From the NCBI RefSeq assembly GCF_012926525.1, contig NZ_JABBNI010000058.1, forward strand, positions 218,880 to 282,879: a DNA stretch of 64,000 nt, read 5' to 3'. A program made the position numbers and the translations under genes. Source of the DNA: Clostridium muellerianum (GTDB taxonomy: Bacteria > Bacillota > Clostridia > Clostridiales > Clostridiaceae). How positions within the stretch are numbered: the stretch's first letter is position 1; each line of letters starts with the position of its first letter. Below are positions 9,483 to 18,795 of this stretch, piece by piece. The notes under the pieces were generated by a model that saw only the letters and a list, made by a program, of their open reading frames with translations, was not told where the DNA came from and did no database searches.

Positions 9483-9842
9483 ATGTTAAAGAATATAGAT
9501 TTAAATAGTTTAGAAAAAGCACTTATTGAAGAAATTAAATTGAGCCTAGAGGAAGCGTCTAATGGAGCAAAATTATTAATAAATGAATTAGATACTATTT
9601 TTGAGAAATCCCTTAAGGATTGGTCAGAAAAAAGAGAATACACAAATGTAAAAGTTAAAAAGATTGATATTTTTTCACTAATGCATTATGGAGAATTAAA
9701 TTATGTACAGTCTATTAGGCTTTTAAATGAATATTATTTAGATAGAATTCCCCAAAAACATTTAGAAATTATAGAAAATACAAAAAAAGAGCAGCGTAAT
9801 GATCATTTTTGGAAAACTCTTTATTTAATAATGTTCTCATAA
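9483..9842 (+). CDS. Hypothetical helical protein
   Basis: 119 aa, no recognised family. It is soluble and rich in Leu, Glu and Lys. The first 50 residues read as an amphipathic helix or coiled coil (LEKALIEEIKLSLEEAS), and the C terminus is basic and aromatic (HFWKTLYLIMF). An in-frame GTG at 9471 lies within the AGAGGTGG ribosome site, so ATG 9483 is preferred. A weak terminator follows. Its partner is not evident; the next gene is a GNAT enzyme 120 nt on. Confidence 0.65.
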   Translation: MLKNIDLNSLEKALIEEIKLSLEEASNGAKLLINELDTIFEKSLKDWSEKREYTNVKVKKIDIFSLMHYGELNYVQSIRLLNEYYLDRIPQKHLEIIENTKKEQRNDHFWKTLYLIMFS

Positions 9843-9865
9843 ATGTAATAAGGGACGATTATTAG

Positions 9866-9901
9866 AATGCCATATTATTTAATAAATTTTGTGGCGTTTT
9901 T
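9866..9901 (+). terminator. Weak terminator
   Basis: AATGCCA pairs with TGGCGTT (one G-U pair) followed by T residues. Confidence 0.55.
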
Positions 9902-9961
9902 ATGTTGTAATTCGAAGAATATATAAGCGGAATTATTGATGTAAAAGGAGATTAAGGTTAT

Positions 9962-10924
9962 ATGCAAAGTTGGTCAAGTAATATAAATTATTATGAGCTA
10001 TCAGATAAATATTGTATTGTAAAAGCTAATCCACAAGAATTTGCAATATACGAATCAGTTTATGGTGATAAAGTTTATAATAGATTTGCAGTTAAGCATT
10101 GGGATTTACGGTTGGCAATAAGCCTTGATAACCCTTTTGCAAAGTATGAAAGCTTTTATTGGATAAAAGCTGGTGAACTCAGAATAGGTGGAGTACTAAT
10201 AGAACCTAATGTACTATCGCGTTTATTTATCATTCCACCATTTACAAACTTATTTGAAATAATAAAATTATTAAAAAAGTTATTGATTGAATGGTCGGAT
10301 TCTAGCAAAAACATATATGCTTATCAAATTTCTAAAGAACAATCTCAATATTTTGAAATGCTTGGCTTTTGGGCAGATAAAAATAGAAGATGGATGATGA
10401 GACCTACTGAAGTTTTTGATTTTGACTATGATAACACTATAATAGTAAAAACTCCAGAAGAGAGTAACAATGAAGAAATTGCTAAGCTATTTTATGAAAG
10501 TTTTCGTGGAGGTATAGATTATCAGTATGCTGCTAAACAAGATGGACAGGAATGTACGTATGATGGTTATCTAAGTGAAGTAAATGAGTATTTTAACATA
10601 TGTACTGAAGAAATACTACGTGAAGCATCTACACTTATATATGACAAAGCAGAGAAGAAATTAATTGGTGCTTGTCTTGTAGCATGTATTGAGGAGTGGC
10701 CTTTAGTATATACTATTGGGGTTAATCCTTCATATAGAGGAAATCATCTGGCAACAACAATGATTAAAAAGGCACTAACTGTTTTAAATAATAATCAATA
10801 TACTATTTTACGATTATTTGTAACAGTAGGAAATTTTTCGGAATCAGTTTATTACGAACTTGGTTTCGTTCCAGGGGCTGAATTTAAAAGATTTTATATA
10901 CCAGCATTAATTAGGCAAGAATGA
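9962..10924 (+). CDS. GNAT family N-acetyltransferase
   Basis: 320 aa. The C-terminal half (about 155-315) carries a GNAT fold with the acetyl-CoA loop seen as GVNPSYRGNHLATTMIKKAL and the terminal VYYELGFVPG element. The N-terminal half (1-150) is also GNAT-like in pattern (LGFWADKNRRWM) but lacks a clear acetyl-CoA loop, so this may be a tandem GNAT with one degenerate domain. The acceptor is unknown. AAGGAGATTAAGG precedes ATG 9962. No operon partner is clear. Confidence 0.8.
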   Translation: MQSWSSNINYYELSDKYCIVKANPQEFAIYESVYGDKVYNRFAVKHWDLRLAISLDNPFAKYESFYWIKAGELRIGGVLIEPNVLSRLFIIPPFTNLFEIIKLLKKLLIEWSDSSKNIYAYQISKEQSQYFEMLGFWADKNRRWMMRPTEVFDFDYDNTIIVKTPEESNNEEIAKLFYESFRGGIDYQYAAKQDGQECTYDGYLSEVNEYFNICTEEILREASTLIYDKAEKKLIGACLVACIEEWPLVYTIGVNPSYRGNHLATTMIKKALTVLNNNQYTILRLFVTVGNFSESVYYELGFVPGAEFKRFYIPALIRQE

Positions 10925-11038
10925 ATAATTAATAGTTAATATGAATTTTTTTCTGTTACACTAAAAAAGCATCTTTTACTATTAACTCTTAACTATTAGT
11001 TCTTACCTTATGAAGCTTTGATTTGCGATATACTTATC

Positions 11039-11758
11039 TTATAAGCATATTTCATTATAATATTTAATGGCATTTTTCAAATGGTCATATTTAAAATCTG
11101 GCCAAAGGTCATTTGTAAACCATAACTTGGCTTTTGCAGATTGCCATAATAAAAAATTACTTATTCTCATTTCACCACTCGTTCTAATAATTAAGTCAAC
11201 ATCAGGCAATTTTGAAGTAAACATATAATCGCTAATCAACTCTTCATTTATTTGGTCAACATTGAAATTTTCAGTATCTATGTTATGCATTAAATTTTTT
11301 GCAGCATTTGCTATTTCTGAGCGACTTCCATAATTTAATGCTATATTCAATATCATACCTGAATTATTTTTTGTTAAGTCCTCTGTTTTTTTAATTTCAG
11401 ATATCAACTCAGAGGAAAGATTATCTATAGCGCCAATATGCCTTACTTTAATGTTTTTTTCAGCTTTATTGCCCAATTTTATAAAGAATTCTATAAAAAG
11501 TTTCATTAAGAAATTTACTTCTTCATAAGAACGATTCCAATTCTCAGTAGAAAAAACATAGAAAGTAAGTACTTCAACGCCTAATTCAGAACAATGTTTA
11601 GTAATATTCTCAATTGGCTTTGTACCAGCTTTATGACCAAAGCTTCGAGGAAGACCTTTACTTTTAGCCCATCGACCATTTCCATCACAAACTATGGCAA
11701 TATGTTTAGGTATCTTAATTCTGTTATCATTTAATAAATCCTCAATTTGATTATTCAC
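11039..11758 (-). CDS. uppS: Isoprenyl (undecaprenyl) diphosphate synthase paralog
   Basis: 239 aa cis-prenyltransferase that condenses isopentenyl diphosphate onto a prenyl diphosphate to make the lipid carrier of wall synthesis. The first conserved region reads IAIVCDGNGRWAKSKGLPRSFGHK, keeping the catalytic Asp and Asn-Gly-Arg-Trp but with Cys where most have Met. The last conserved region, IIRTSGEMRISNFLLWQSAKAKLWF, is intact. Start is GTG 11758, 9 nt after AAAGGGGG. It is alone, not in a frr-uppS-cdsA cluster, so it may be a second, specialised copy. Confidence 0.85.
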   Translation of the reverse strand: MNNQIEDLLNDNRIKIPKHIAIVCDGNGRWAKSKGLPRSFGHKAGTKPIENITKHCSELGVEVLTFYVFSTENWNRSYEEVNFLMKLFIEFFIKLGNKAEKNIKVRHIGAIDNLSSELISEIKKTEDLTKNNSGMILNIALNYGSRSEIANAAKNLMHNIDTENFNVDQINEELISDYMFTSKLPDVDLIIRTSGEMRISNFLLWQSAKAKLWFTNDLWPDFKYDHLKNAIKYYNEICL

Positions 11759-11982
11759 TTTTTTGCCCCCTTTTCTCTAATAGTTGTTAGGTATTAGGTT
11801 TGCTTATAGAAACAAAGCATTTTTAATATATTTATATCATACAAAATGAAAATTATTGTAACAATATCTTACAATAACAGAGTCTAAAATGAAAGGGTAT
11901 GTGGGAAAATAAAATATATATTTTTGCTTATGTGATTTAAAACAATATATAAAACGTGCGTAAAATGCATAATAAAAAATTT

Positions 11983-13047
11983 CTACATACTTATTCTATA
12001 TGATATATTACTAGTCGGTAATTCTATAATAAAAGTTGTACCATTACCATCTGTGCATTGCACGTAAATAGTGCCGCCGTGCAGTTCTATAATTTTTTTT
12101 GTAATTGGAAGTCCCAAGCCATTTCCATGTGTGGCATGAGAAGTGTCTCCCTGATAAAACTTATCAAAAATGTGCTTTTGCGTTTCCTCATCCATTCCAG
12201 GGCCATTATCGCTTATGCTAAAGCGAATTGAGCTATTATACTGATGCAGACTCATATGAATTAGAACATGTGCAGTAGTAAACTTAATTGCATTATCAAT
12301 AAGATTAATCCACACCTGGCTAATCAAATCCTCATCTCCAGTAAAATTAATCTCTTCGCACTCAAAATCAAAGGAAGGGTCTTTTATGTTCCATTTTTGT
12401 GCCATGATTGCAATACACCTTCTAATCTGTTCTGTTAGGTTATATTCTTTTGAATTTGAGATAATGGCCTGATTTTCAATTTTGCAGATATTCAGCACAT
12501 TTTTAGATAGATCTACCAAGCGATCAGATTCACTGATTATGATGTCAAGATATTCATTATGTTCTTCCTCTGTTAAATCACTATATTTCAACATTTTGGC
12601 GAAACCACGCATTGATACAATAGGTGATTTGAATTCGTGGGAAAAGTTGTTTACGAAATCAGAACGTAAAATTTCGATGCTACTAAGTTCCTCCGCCATG
12701 TGATTAAAACTTTTGCTAAGCTGCTGAAGTTCTGGGATGCCTTTAAGATTAATTCGTGTACTAAAATCTCCTGCTGAAAGAGTATCTATTGCAACCATAA
12801 TTTTACGAAGTAGTCTTAATGGAATCCTGCTGAAAATAACCGATAACATCGTTCCAAGCAGTATACTGATTAGGGCGAATGTAACAAACATACGAAGAGG
12901 ATTAGGCGAAAGCTGTAATTGAATTATTCCTTTACTTCTTAATAATAGGAGAATAAATATGATACATGACGTAGACACTAGAATAAGAAATACAAGTCCT
13001 GTAAAAATCATTGTCAATCGCCAGTAAGAGGTTTTTTTACTCAACAT
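11983..13047 (-). CDS. Sensor histidine kinase
   Basis: 354 aa. Two membrane segments (about 12-35 and 48-70) with almost no outside loop, a HAMP domain near 75-125, H-box SHEFKSPIVSM near residue 135, and an HATPase domain with N-box NLIDNAIKF, G1 DNGPGMD and G2 GNGLGLPI. The very short sensor loop suggests it senses the membrane or lipid state, like the intramembrane-sensing kinases beside drug exporters. It overlaps the response regulator gene by 11 nt. This gene and its partner are visibly less AT-rich than the surroundings, suggesting transfer. Confidence 0.88.
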   Translation of the reverse strand: MLSKKTSYWRLTMIFTGLVFLILVSTSCIIFILLLLRSKGIIQLQLSPNPLRMFVTFALISILLGTMLSVIFSRIPLRLLRKIMVAIDTLSAGDFSTRINLKGIPELQQLSKSFNHMAEELSSIEILRSDFVNNFSHEFKSPIVSMRGFAKMLKYSDLTEEEHNEYLDIIISESDRLVDLSKNVLNICKIENQAIISNSKEYNLTEQIRRCIAIMAQKWNIKDPSFDFECEEINFTGDEDLISQVWINLIDNAIKFTTAHVLIHMSLHQYNSSIRFSISDNGPGMDEETQKHIFDKFYQGDTSHATHGNGLGLPITKKIIELHGGTIYVQCTDGNGTTFIIELPTSNISYRISM

Positions 13048-13714
13048 TCTTCACCGCCTTATAGCCAACACCTCGGATGGCAACAATATCAAACTCAGGA
13101 TAGCTGCCAAATCTTTTACGTAGTCTTGTGATATGTACATTAACAGTGGTATCCACAGACTCTGAATCCATTCCCCATATTTCATCCATTAATTGAAGGC
13201 GGGTGAAAATATAATCAGGAGTAGAGAGCAGTCTATAAAGCAGCTGAAATTCCTTCTTTGGAAGGGTCTGTTTTTCTTCCTCCCGTGTGACAGTAAACGC
13301 ATCACTATCTAGTATAACTTTGCCAATTTTAAGTATATGCTCACTTGCTTCCTTTGCTCGCCTAAGCAAGGCTTTAATACGCCAAAGCAGCTCTTCTTCA
13401 TCTGCTGGCTTTGTCATATAATCATCCGTTCCAGATTGAAATCCTTTGATTTTATCTGCAGTAAGTTGTTTAGCCGTTAGCATTAGAATAGGAATCATAT
13501 TTCCACTATTTCGTAGGATTTCAGTGAATTCATATCCATTCATTTTCGGCATCATAACATCCAGCACAATAAGGTCAATATGGACTTGATCTAAGATGTC
13601 AAGTGCAATAGTTCCATTATGAGCTAAATGCACTTCATATCCAGCATGACTGAGAATAGCCTTCATCAACCTAGCCTGGCTTTTATCATCTTCTACAACC
13701 AAAATTTTAAACAT
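13037..13714 (-). CDS. OmpR-family response regulator
   Basis: 225 aa. The receiver domain has acidic DD near residue 8, phospho-acceptor Asp in LIVLDVMMP near 52 and Lys in YMTKP; a winged-helix DNA-binding domain follows (about 130-222, ending in IRGVGYK). GGAGG stands 7 nt before ATG 13714. First gene of the pair; the kinase follows in overlap. The RND efflux pair starts divergently 360 bp away and is a plausible target, but this is inference. G+C is higher than in its neighbours. Confidence 0.9.
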   Translation of the reverse strand: MFKILVVEDDKSQARLMKAILSHAGYEVHLAHNGTIALDILDQVHIDLIVLDVMMPKMNGYEFTEILRNSGNMIPILMLTAKQLTADKIKGFQSGTDDYMTKPADEEELLWRIKALLRRAKEASEHILKIGKVILDSDAFTVTREEEKQTLPKKEFQLLYRLLSTPDYIFTRLQLMDEIWGMDSESVDTTVNVHITRLRKRFGSYPEFDIVAIRGVGYKAVKNVE

Positions 13715-13921
13715 TATAATACCTCCATGCCTTTTTAAATAATTATAACATGAAAAAAAACTTAAGATTAACAGATATTAAAATTGCTCTTAATTCTATT
13801 TGTTTATAATTTGTTCATATTTCTAAGTCGTGAGTTAATTTTTAGTTTTTCATGCTGCCATATAATGTCGATTATGAGTAGTTTAACAAGTTGATCATAA
13901 AACTTGCATTAAGTTTATTGA

Positions 13922-13952
13922 AAAAACTAGACTAAAAATTAATCTAGTTTTT
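13922..13952. other. Hairpin in the divergent region before the RND operon
   Basis: AAAAACTAGA pairs with TCTAGTTTTT across an 11-nt loop. It can act as a terminator in either direction, so it may insulate the two divergent operons or attenuate the efflux operon that starts at 14076. The rest of the 13715-14075 spacer shows nothing firm. Confidence 0.5.
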
Positions 13953-14075
13953 GTTAAGTTAATTCCATTCAACGAATATTTAATAAAAAAAGAGCTGTTG
14001 TAAATAAAAAATTAAAAAATGTCTAATGAAATTAATTTTAATAAATAATTTGCATTTATTATTAGGAGGAAAAAA

Positions 14076-15302
14076 ATGATTAAAAGAAAGAAGTTAATTT
14101 GTATAATAATTGCGTTAGTTGCTGTTTCTGTTATAACAGTTGGAGTAAGTGCTTTTTCAGGTAAATCTAAAAGTAAATCATCTATAATTAACATGAATAA
14201 AGTTTCTGTAAAAGTAGTTAAGGTAAGTACAAGTTCAGTTACAAGCAATGCATCTTTTAATGCTTCACTTGAGGCGTCTGAAGAGGGAACTATAAGTAAT
14301 AAAGTAGGAGGTAAGGTTACACAAGTTTCCTTTGAAAATGGACAAAGCGTGTCAGCTGGACAAGCTTTAATAAAGTTAGATGATACTGATATAAGAAATA
14401 ATATAAAGTCTAGTGAAGCACAAGTTGCTGCGGCACAAGCTCAATTGAATTCATCAGAGAGTTCAGCAAACTCTTCACAAATAGGAATTAATAAGCAGCA
14501 AACAAATTTAGAAAGTGCTAAGAGAAACTATGATAGAATGAAGGCCCTTTATGATCAAGGTGCAGAAACAAAAGTTGATCTTGAAAATGCAGAAACACAG
14601 CTAAAAAATGCGCAAACTGATTTACAAACAGCTAAGGCTAATGCTCAGTCTTCAAGTCTTTCTGCTGAAGCGCAAAGAGCTAATATACAAAAATCACAAA
14701 CAGATTTGAATACTCAAAGAGAATCACTACAAAATACAATTATTACAGCACCAGTTAGTGGAGTTATCAGTGGAAAAAATGTTACTGTAGGTCAATATAT
14801 AAGCCCTGGAACAGTTATTGGAAAAGTAGAAAATATATCTTCAATAAATGCTGTTATTGAAGTGAAAGATAGTGATTTAAGTTATGTAAAATTAGAAGCA
14901 AAAGCTAAATTTAAGCTAAGCAGTGAAGATTCAAAAGAATATGATGGAGTTATTAAGAGTATTGATGGGGTAGCAGATCCTCAATCTAGAATATTTAAAT
15001 GTAAAATTCAAATTGACAATAAGGATGGAAAGCTTAAGCCTGGTGTTTTTGGAAAGATAAAAATTGTTAAGGATGAAAATAAAAAAGCAATTACATTGCC
15101 ATTAAAAGCACTGGGAGGTAGTAAAGGAAAGTATTATGTTTTTACAAATAATAATGGAGCAGCCAAAAAGCAAAATATAACTGTAGGAGAAATTAGTGAA
15201 GATACAGTAGAAATAAAGTCTGGAATAAAAGATGGAGATAATGTCATTTGTACTAATGTAGGCACTTTGCAAGATGGTGATGCTGTAAAAGCAGCAGAAT
15301 AG
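14076..15302 (+). CDS. RND efflux membrane-fusion (adaptor) subunit
   Basis: 408 aa HlyD/AcrA-type adaptor. An N-terminal membrane anchor (about 8-28) is followed by a beta-barrel/lipoyl half (SNKVGGKVTQVSFENGQSV), a long Ala/Gln-rich helical hairpin (about 105-210), the second lipoyl half (ITAPVSGVISGK) and a C-terminal barrel. It tethers to the outer face of the membrane and links to the RND pump encoded 16 nt downstream. AGGAGG precedes ATG 14076. In a single-membrane clostridium no outer-membrane channel is expected and none is present. Confidence 0.92.
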   Translation: MIKRKKLICIIIALVAVSVITVGVSAFSGKSKSKSSIINMNKVSVKVVKVSTSSVTSNASFNASLEASEEGTISNKVGGKVTQVSFENGQSVSAGQALIKLDDTDIRNNIKSSEAQVAAAQAQLNSSESSANSSQIGINKQQTNLESAKRNYDRMKALYDQGAETKVDLENAETQLKNAQTDLQTAKANAQSSSLSAEAQRANIQKSQTDLNTQRESLQNTIITAPVSGVISGKNVTVGQYISPGTVIGKVENISSINAVIEVKDSDLSYVKLEAKAKFKLSSEDSKEYDGVIKSIDGVADPQSRIFKCKIQIDNKDGKLKPGVFGKIKIVKDENKKAITLPLKALGGSKGKYYVFTNNNGAAKKQNITVGEISEDTVEIKSGIKDGDNVICTNVGTLQDGDAVKAAE

Positions 15303-15318
15303 GAGTTGAAGTTTAATT

Positions 15319-18300
15319 ATGTTTTTATCAGATGTTAGTTTAAAAAGACCTGTATTTATCACTGTAATTATTATTGCTTTATTGGCTTTAGGTGCCATTA
15401 GTTATATAAATTTACCAATGGATCAGCTTCCAGATGTTGATATGCCAACAGTATCTGTTAGGATAACTCAAAATGGAGCAGATCCAGATCAAATTGAGTC
15501 AAAGATAACAAAAAAAGTAGAAGATTCAGTAAGCCAAATATCGGGAGTTAAGCATGTTAGCTCAACTATAACAGGAGGAGTTTCAAGTACTACTATTTCT
15601 TTTGAACTAGAAAAACCTTCAGCTGAAGCAATGCAGGAGGTAAAAGATAAGTTATCTAATATTAGAAGTGGTTTGCCAAGAGATATTGATGATCCTATAG
15701 TTTCAAAATTTGATGCTAGTGCATCAGCTATTTTTTCTTTTGCTATAACGGGCTCAATGTCTAATAAAGAGTTATCACAGATAGTAGATGATAACATTGT
15801 GAAAAAATTACAAACTATAAATGGTGTTGGAGCCGTAAGTATCTCTGGTGAAGAGGAAAAAGAAGTTCACATAAAACTAAATAAAGAAAAAATGAATTCC
15901 TTAAATATTACAGTTTCAGAACTTACTAATGGTTTAAGTGCTGATAATATTAATTTATCAAGTGGAAAAGTTTCTGGCGGAGATACACAAATAAGCTTAA
16001 AAACTGATTCTTCTATAAAGAAGGTAGATGATTTTCTTAATGTTTTAATTACAAAACGTAATGGAGTAGAAATTAAACTTGGAGATATTGCAACAGTTGA
16101 GGATGGAAGTAAAGAAAAAAGTAGTTTATCTTTTTATAATGGTAAAGAAGCAATTGGTATTGATATTGTTAAACAATCTAATTCAAATACAGTGCAAGTA
16201 GCTAAGGATGTTAAAAAAGAAATTGAAAACATAAAAAAAAGCTTGCCATCAGGGGTTAAAATTAACCTTGTAGCAGATAATTCAACATCTATAATTGATT
16301 CAGTTAAAGATGTTCAGCAAACAATGATAGAAGGATGTATACTTGCAGTTGTCGTAGTTTTTATATTTCTTAGAAATGTTGCAAGCACTGCAATTAGTGC
16401 TATTGCCATACCTGTATCCATAATTACTACTTTTGCAGTAATGAAATTTATGAATTTTACACTTAATACAGTATCACTAATGGCTTTATCTCTTGCAGTT
16501 GGACTTTTAATTGATGATGCCATAGTTGTTATTGAAAATATCGTGCGTCATCTTCATATGGGAAAAAGTCCAATACAAGCAGCAAAGGATGGAACTTCAG
16601 AAATAGGACTTGCAGTTATAGCTACTACTCTTGCCATAGTAGCAGTATTTCTTCCTATTGCTATGATTAATGGTATGGTAGGAAAGTTTCTTGTGCAATT
16701 TGGACTGACTGTTGCTGCCAGTGTTTTGGTTTCACTATTTGTAGCATTTACCTTAGTACCAATGCTTTCTGCAAAGAATTTAAGCAGTAGAGAAAAAGAA
16801 ATACCTATAATAGGAAAATTTCTAGAAAGATTTAATAATTCTTTTGATAATTTATCTAAGGCTTATTCTAAATTGTTAAAGTGGTCACTAGAACATAGAA
16901 TTGTAACTTTAATGATACCAATAGGGTTATTAGTAGTAAGTTTGCTTTTAGCTACACAATTGAAGACAGGCTTTGTTGCTGCAACGGATAATGGACAAAT
17001 AGCAATAACAGCAGATTTGGATTCAAGTTCTACCCTGGATAATGCTTCAAAAGTTGACAAAGATATGGAAGCTATTATTAAGAAAAATAAAACTGTAAAA
17101 TATATATCTTCTACAGTTCAGTCGAATAAAATTAGACTTAATGTAAAAATTTCAGATAAGCAAGATAGAAAAGATGGTATTGATGAAATTATAGCAAAAA
17201 TGCGACAGGATTTAGTTAATATTTCAGGAATCAATTTATCAATTAACTCAGCTGGTGGCTCTACAGGCTCAGGTAAGGCGGTTCAATATCATATTCAGGG
17301 TTCAGATTTTGAAAAACTTAAGGAATATGCTTTAAAGGCTGAAAAAGTGATGAAAAATACTCCTGGAGCAGCAGATATAGGAATTACTTATACATCTGGG
17401 AAACCAGAAGTGAAACTTGAAGTGGATAGAGATAAGGCTGCGGATTTAGGAGTAAATCCAAGTACAATTTCTAGTACATTGAATACCCTATTTAATGGAA
17501 CTGTAGTGAGTCAGTATGAAACTGAAAAGGATAGATACGATGTTCGTATGCAACTTGAAAAAAATGATAGAAAAGATTTTGATAGTTTACAAGGAATCTA
17601 TGTGACCAGTACAAGTAATAAAATGATTCCTATAGATCAAGTAACTAAAAAGGTATTCTCTACATCTTCATCTACTATAAATAGATATGATAAAGAAAGA
17701 GAAATTCAATTAAGCGCAAATTATGCTCAAGTAGCACAAAGTGATTTTACTAAAGCATTTAATAATAAACTAAAAAGTGAAGCGCCTATGCCAAAGGATA
17801 TAAAATTAAGCGCTGGGGGAAGTCAAGACCAAATGGCAGAAAGTATGGGAGGTTTAGCTCAGGCACTTCTCATGGGAATTTTATTTATATTCCTTGTAAT
17901 TGCAGCTCAGTTTGAAAGTTTTGTAGATCCATTTGCTATTTTACTTTCGCTGCCACTAGCCATTATTGGTGCAATTTTAGGTTTGCTTGCTGGCAATAAA
18001 GAATTAGATATGATGTCTGCAATAGGTGTTATTATGTTGATGGGGTTAGTTACCAAAAATGCAATTTTACTTATTGATTTTGCAAAACAAAATTACAGTA
18101 AAGGAATGAATTTAAAAGAAGCTTTAATAAATGCCGGTCATACACGTTTAAGACCAATTATTATGACTTCTTTAGCAATGATTTTTGGTATGATTCCTAC
18201 AGCAATAGCCTCTGGCGCAGGATCAGAACAACGTGCACCTATGGCTTTTGCAATTATTGGAGGATTAATTACATCCACATTATTGACATTATTATTTGTG

Positions 18301-18375
18301 CCAGTGGTATACACATATTTGTATGACTTAAAGAGATTTTTTAGTAAAAAGTTAAAAAGGTTTAATGAAAAATAG
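15319..18375 (+). CDS. RND efflux transporter (AcrB/MexB-type) permease
   Basis: 1018 aa, full family length. First membrane segment at 11-31, a large outside loop, a cluster of helices at about 335-540, second outside loop, and the final helix cluster from about 855. The proton-relay helix shows GLLIDDAIVVIENI with the paired Asp residues typical of RND pumps. GAXSEQRAPMAFAIIGG-like ending is also typical. With its adaptor it should use proton motive force to export drugs, bile-like compounds or solvents; substrate unknown. A terminator follows at 18461. Confidence 0.93.
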   Translation: MFLSDVSLKRPVFITVIIIALLALGAISYINLPMDQLPDVDMPTVSVRITQNGADPDQIESKITKKVEDSVSQISGVKHVSSTITGGVSSTTISFELEKPSAEAMQEVKDKLSNIRSGLPRDIDDPIVSKFDASASAIFSFAITGSMSNKELSQIVDDNIVKKLQTINGVGAVSISGEEEKEVHIKLNKEKMNSLNITVSELTNGLSADNINLSSGKVSGGDTQISLKTDSSIKKVDDFLNVLITKRNGVEIKLGDIATVEDGSKEKSSLSFYNGKEAIGIDIVKQSNSNTVQVAKDVKKEIENIKKSLPSGVKINLVADNSTSIIDSVKDVQQTMIEGCILAVVVVFIFLRNVASTAISAIAIPVSIITTFAVMKFMNFTLNTVSLMALSLAVGLLIDDAIVVIENIVRHLHMGKSPIQAAKDGTSEIGLAVIATTLAIVAVFLPIAMINGMVGKFLVQFGLTVAASVLVSLFVAFTLVPMLSAKNLSSREKEIPIIGKFLERFNNSFDNLSKAYSKLLKWSLEHRIVTLMIPIGLLVVSLLLATQLKTGFVAATDNGQIAITADLDSSSTLDNASKVDKDMEAIIKKNKTVKYISSTVQSNKIRLNVKISDKQDRKDGIDEIIAKMRQDLVNISGINLSINSAGGSTGSGKAVQYHIQGSDFEKLKEYALKAEKVMKNTPGAADIGITYTSGKPEVKLEVDRDKAADLGVNPSTISSTLNTLFNGTVVSQYETEKDRYDVRMQLEKNDRKDFDSLQGIYVTSTSNKMIPIDQVTKKVFSTSSSTINRYDKEREIQLSANYAQVAQSDFTKAFNNKLKSEAPMPKDIKLSAGGSQDQMAESMGGLAQALLMGILFIFLVIAAQFESFVDPFAILLSLPLAIIGAILGLLAGNKELDMMSAIGVIMLMGLVTKNAILLIDFAKQNYSKGMNLKEALINAGHTRLRPIIMTSLAMIFGMIPTAIASGAGSEQRAPMAFAIIGGLITSTLLTLLFVPVVYTYLYDLKRFFSKKLKRFNEK

Positions 18376-18460
18376 TAACATTGTACAAGCAGTATCATAT
18401 AATATTACTGAGCGAAGGATGAAAATAAGAAGAAACTAGTTTATTTTTATTAAAAATAAT

Positions 18461-18496
18461 AGAGCAAAGGTGTCATTTAGCCTTTGCTCTTTTTTA
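18461..18496 (+). terminator. Terminator of the RND operon
   Basis: AGAGCAAAGG pairs perfectly with CCTTTGCTCT, then a T run. The spacer from 18497 to 18795 holds only the promoter at 18672. Confidence 0.9.
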
Positions 18497-18671
18497 TAGC
18501 TTAAAATTATATAAGAAGAATGGAATTTAATATTTTAGAAACAAAAAAGTAGCAAAGCATATGCTTAAAATTCATACTTATGCATTTTAAGGCAGTTCTT
18601 TATCTTTATTTAGTTTAAGAAAGAAAAAATGAGATAGCTAAAATAAATAATATACCATGGAAAAAATAAAT

Positions 18672-18700
18672 TTTACTAATAGTTTTAACTATATTATAAT
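18672..18700 (+). promoter_or_regulatory. Sigma-A promoter of brnQ
   Basis: TTTACT and a perfect TATAAT with a 17-bp spacer, leaving a 5' leader of about 90 nt. I see no T-box or CodY-type site in it. Confidence 0.6.
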
Positions 18701-18795
18701 AAAAAAGCTAATTAAGGTATTATTAAAAAGAGTAAAAATGTGAATATTATTGTAAAAATTTTTAATAATATCAGTAACATTTGAGGAGGATTATT

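Noticed and set aside
9314..9643. 109-codon minus-strand open frame
   Set aside because: Covers the start of the forward gene at 9483, which has a good ribosome site; no site for the reverse one.
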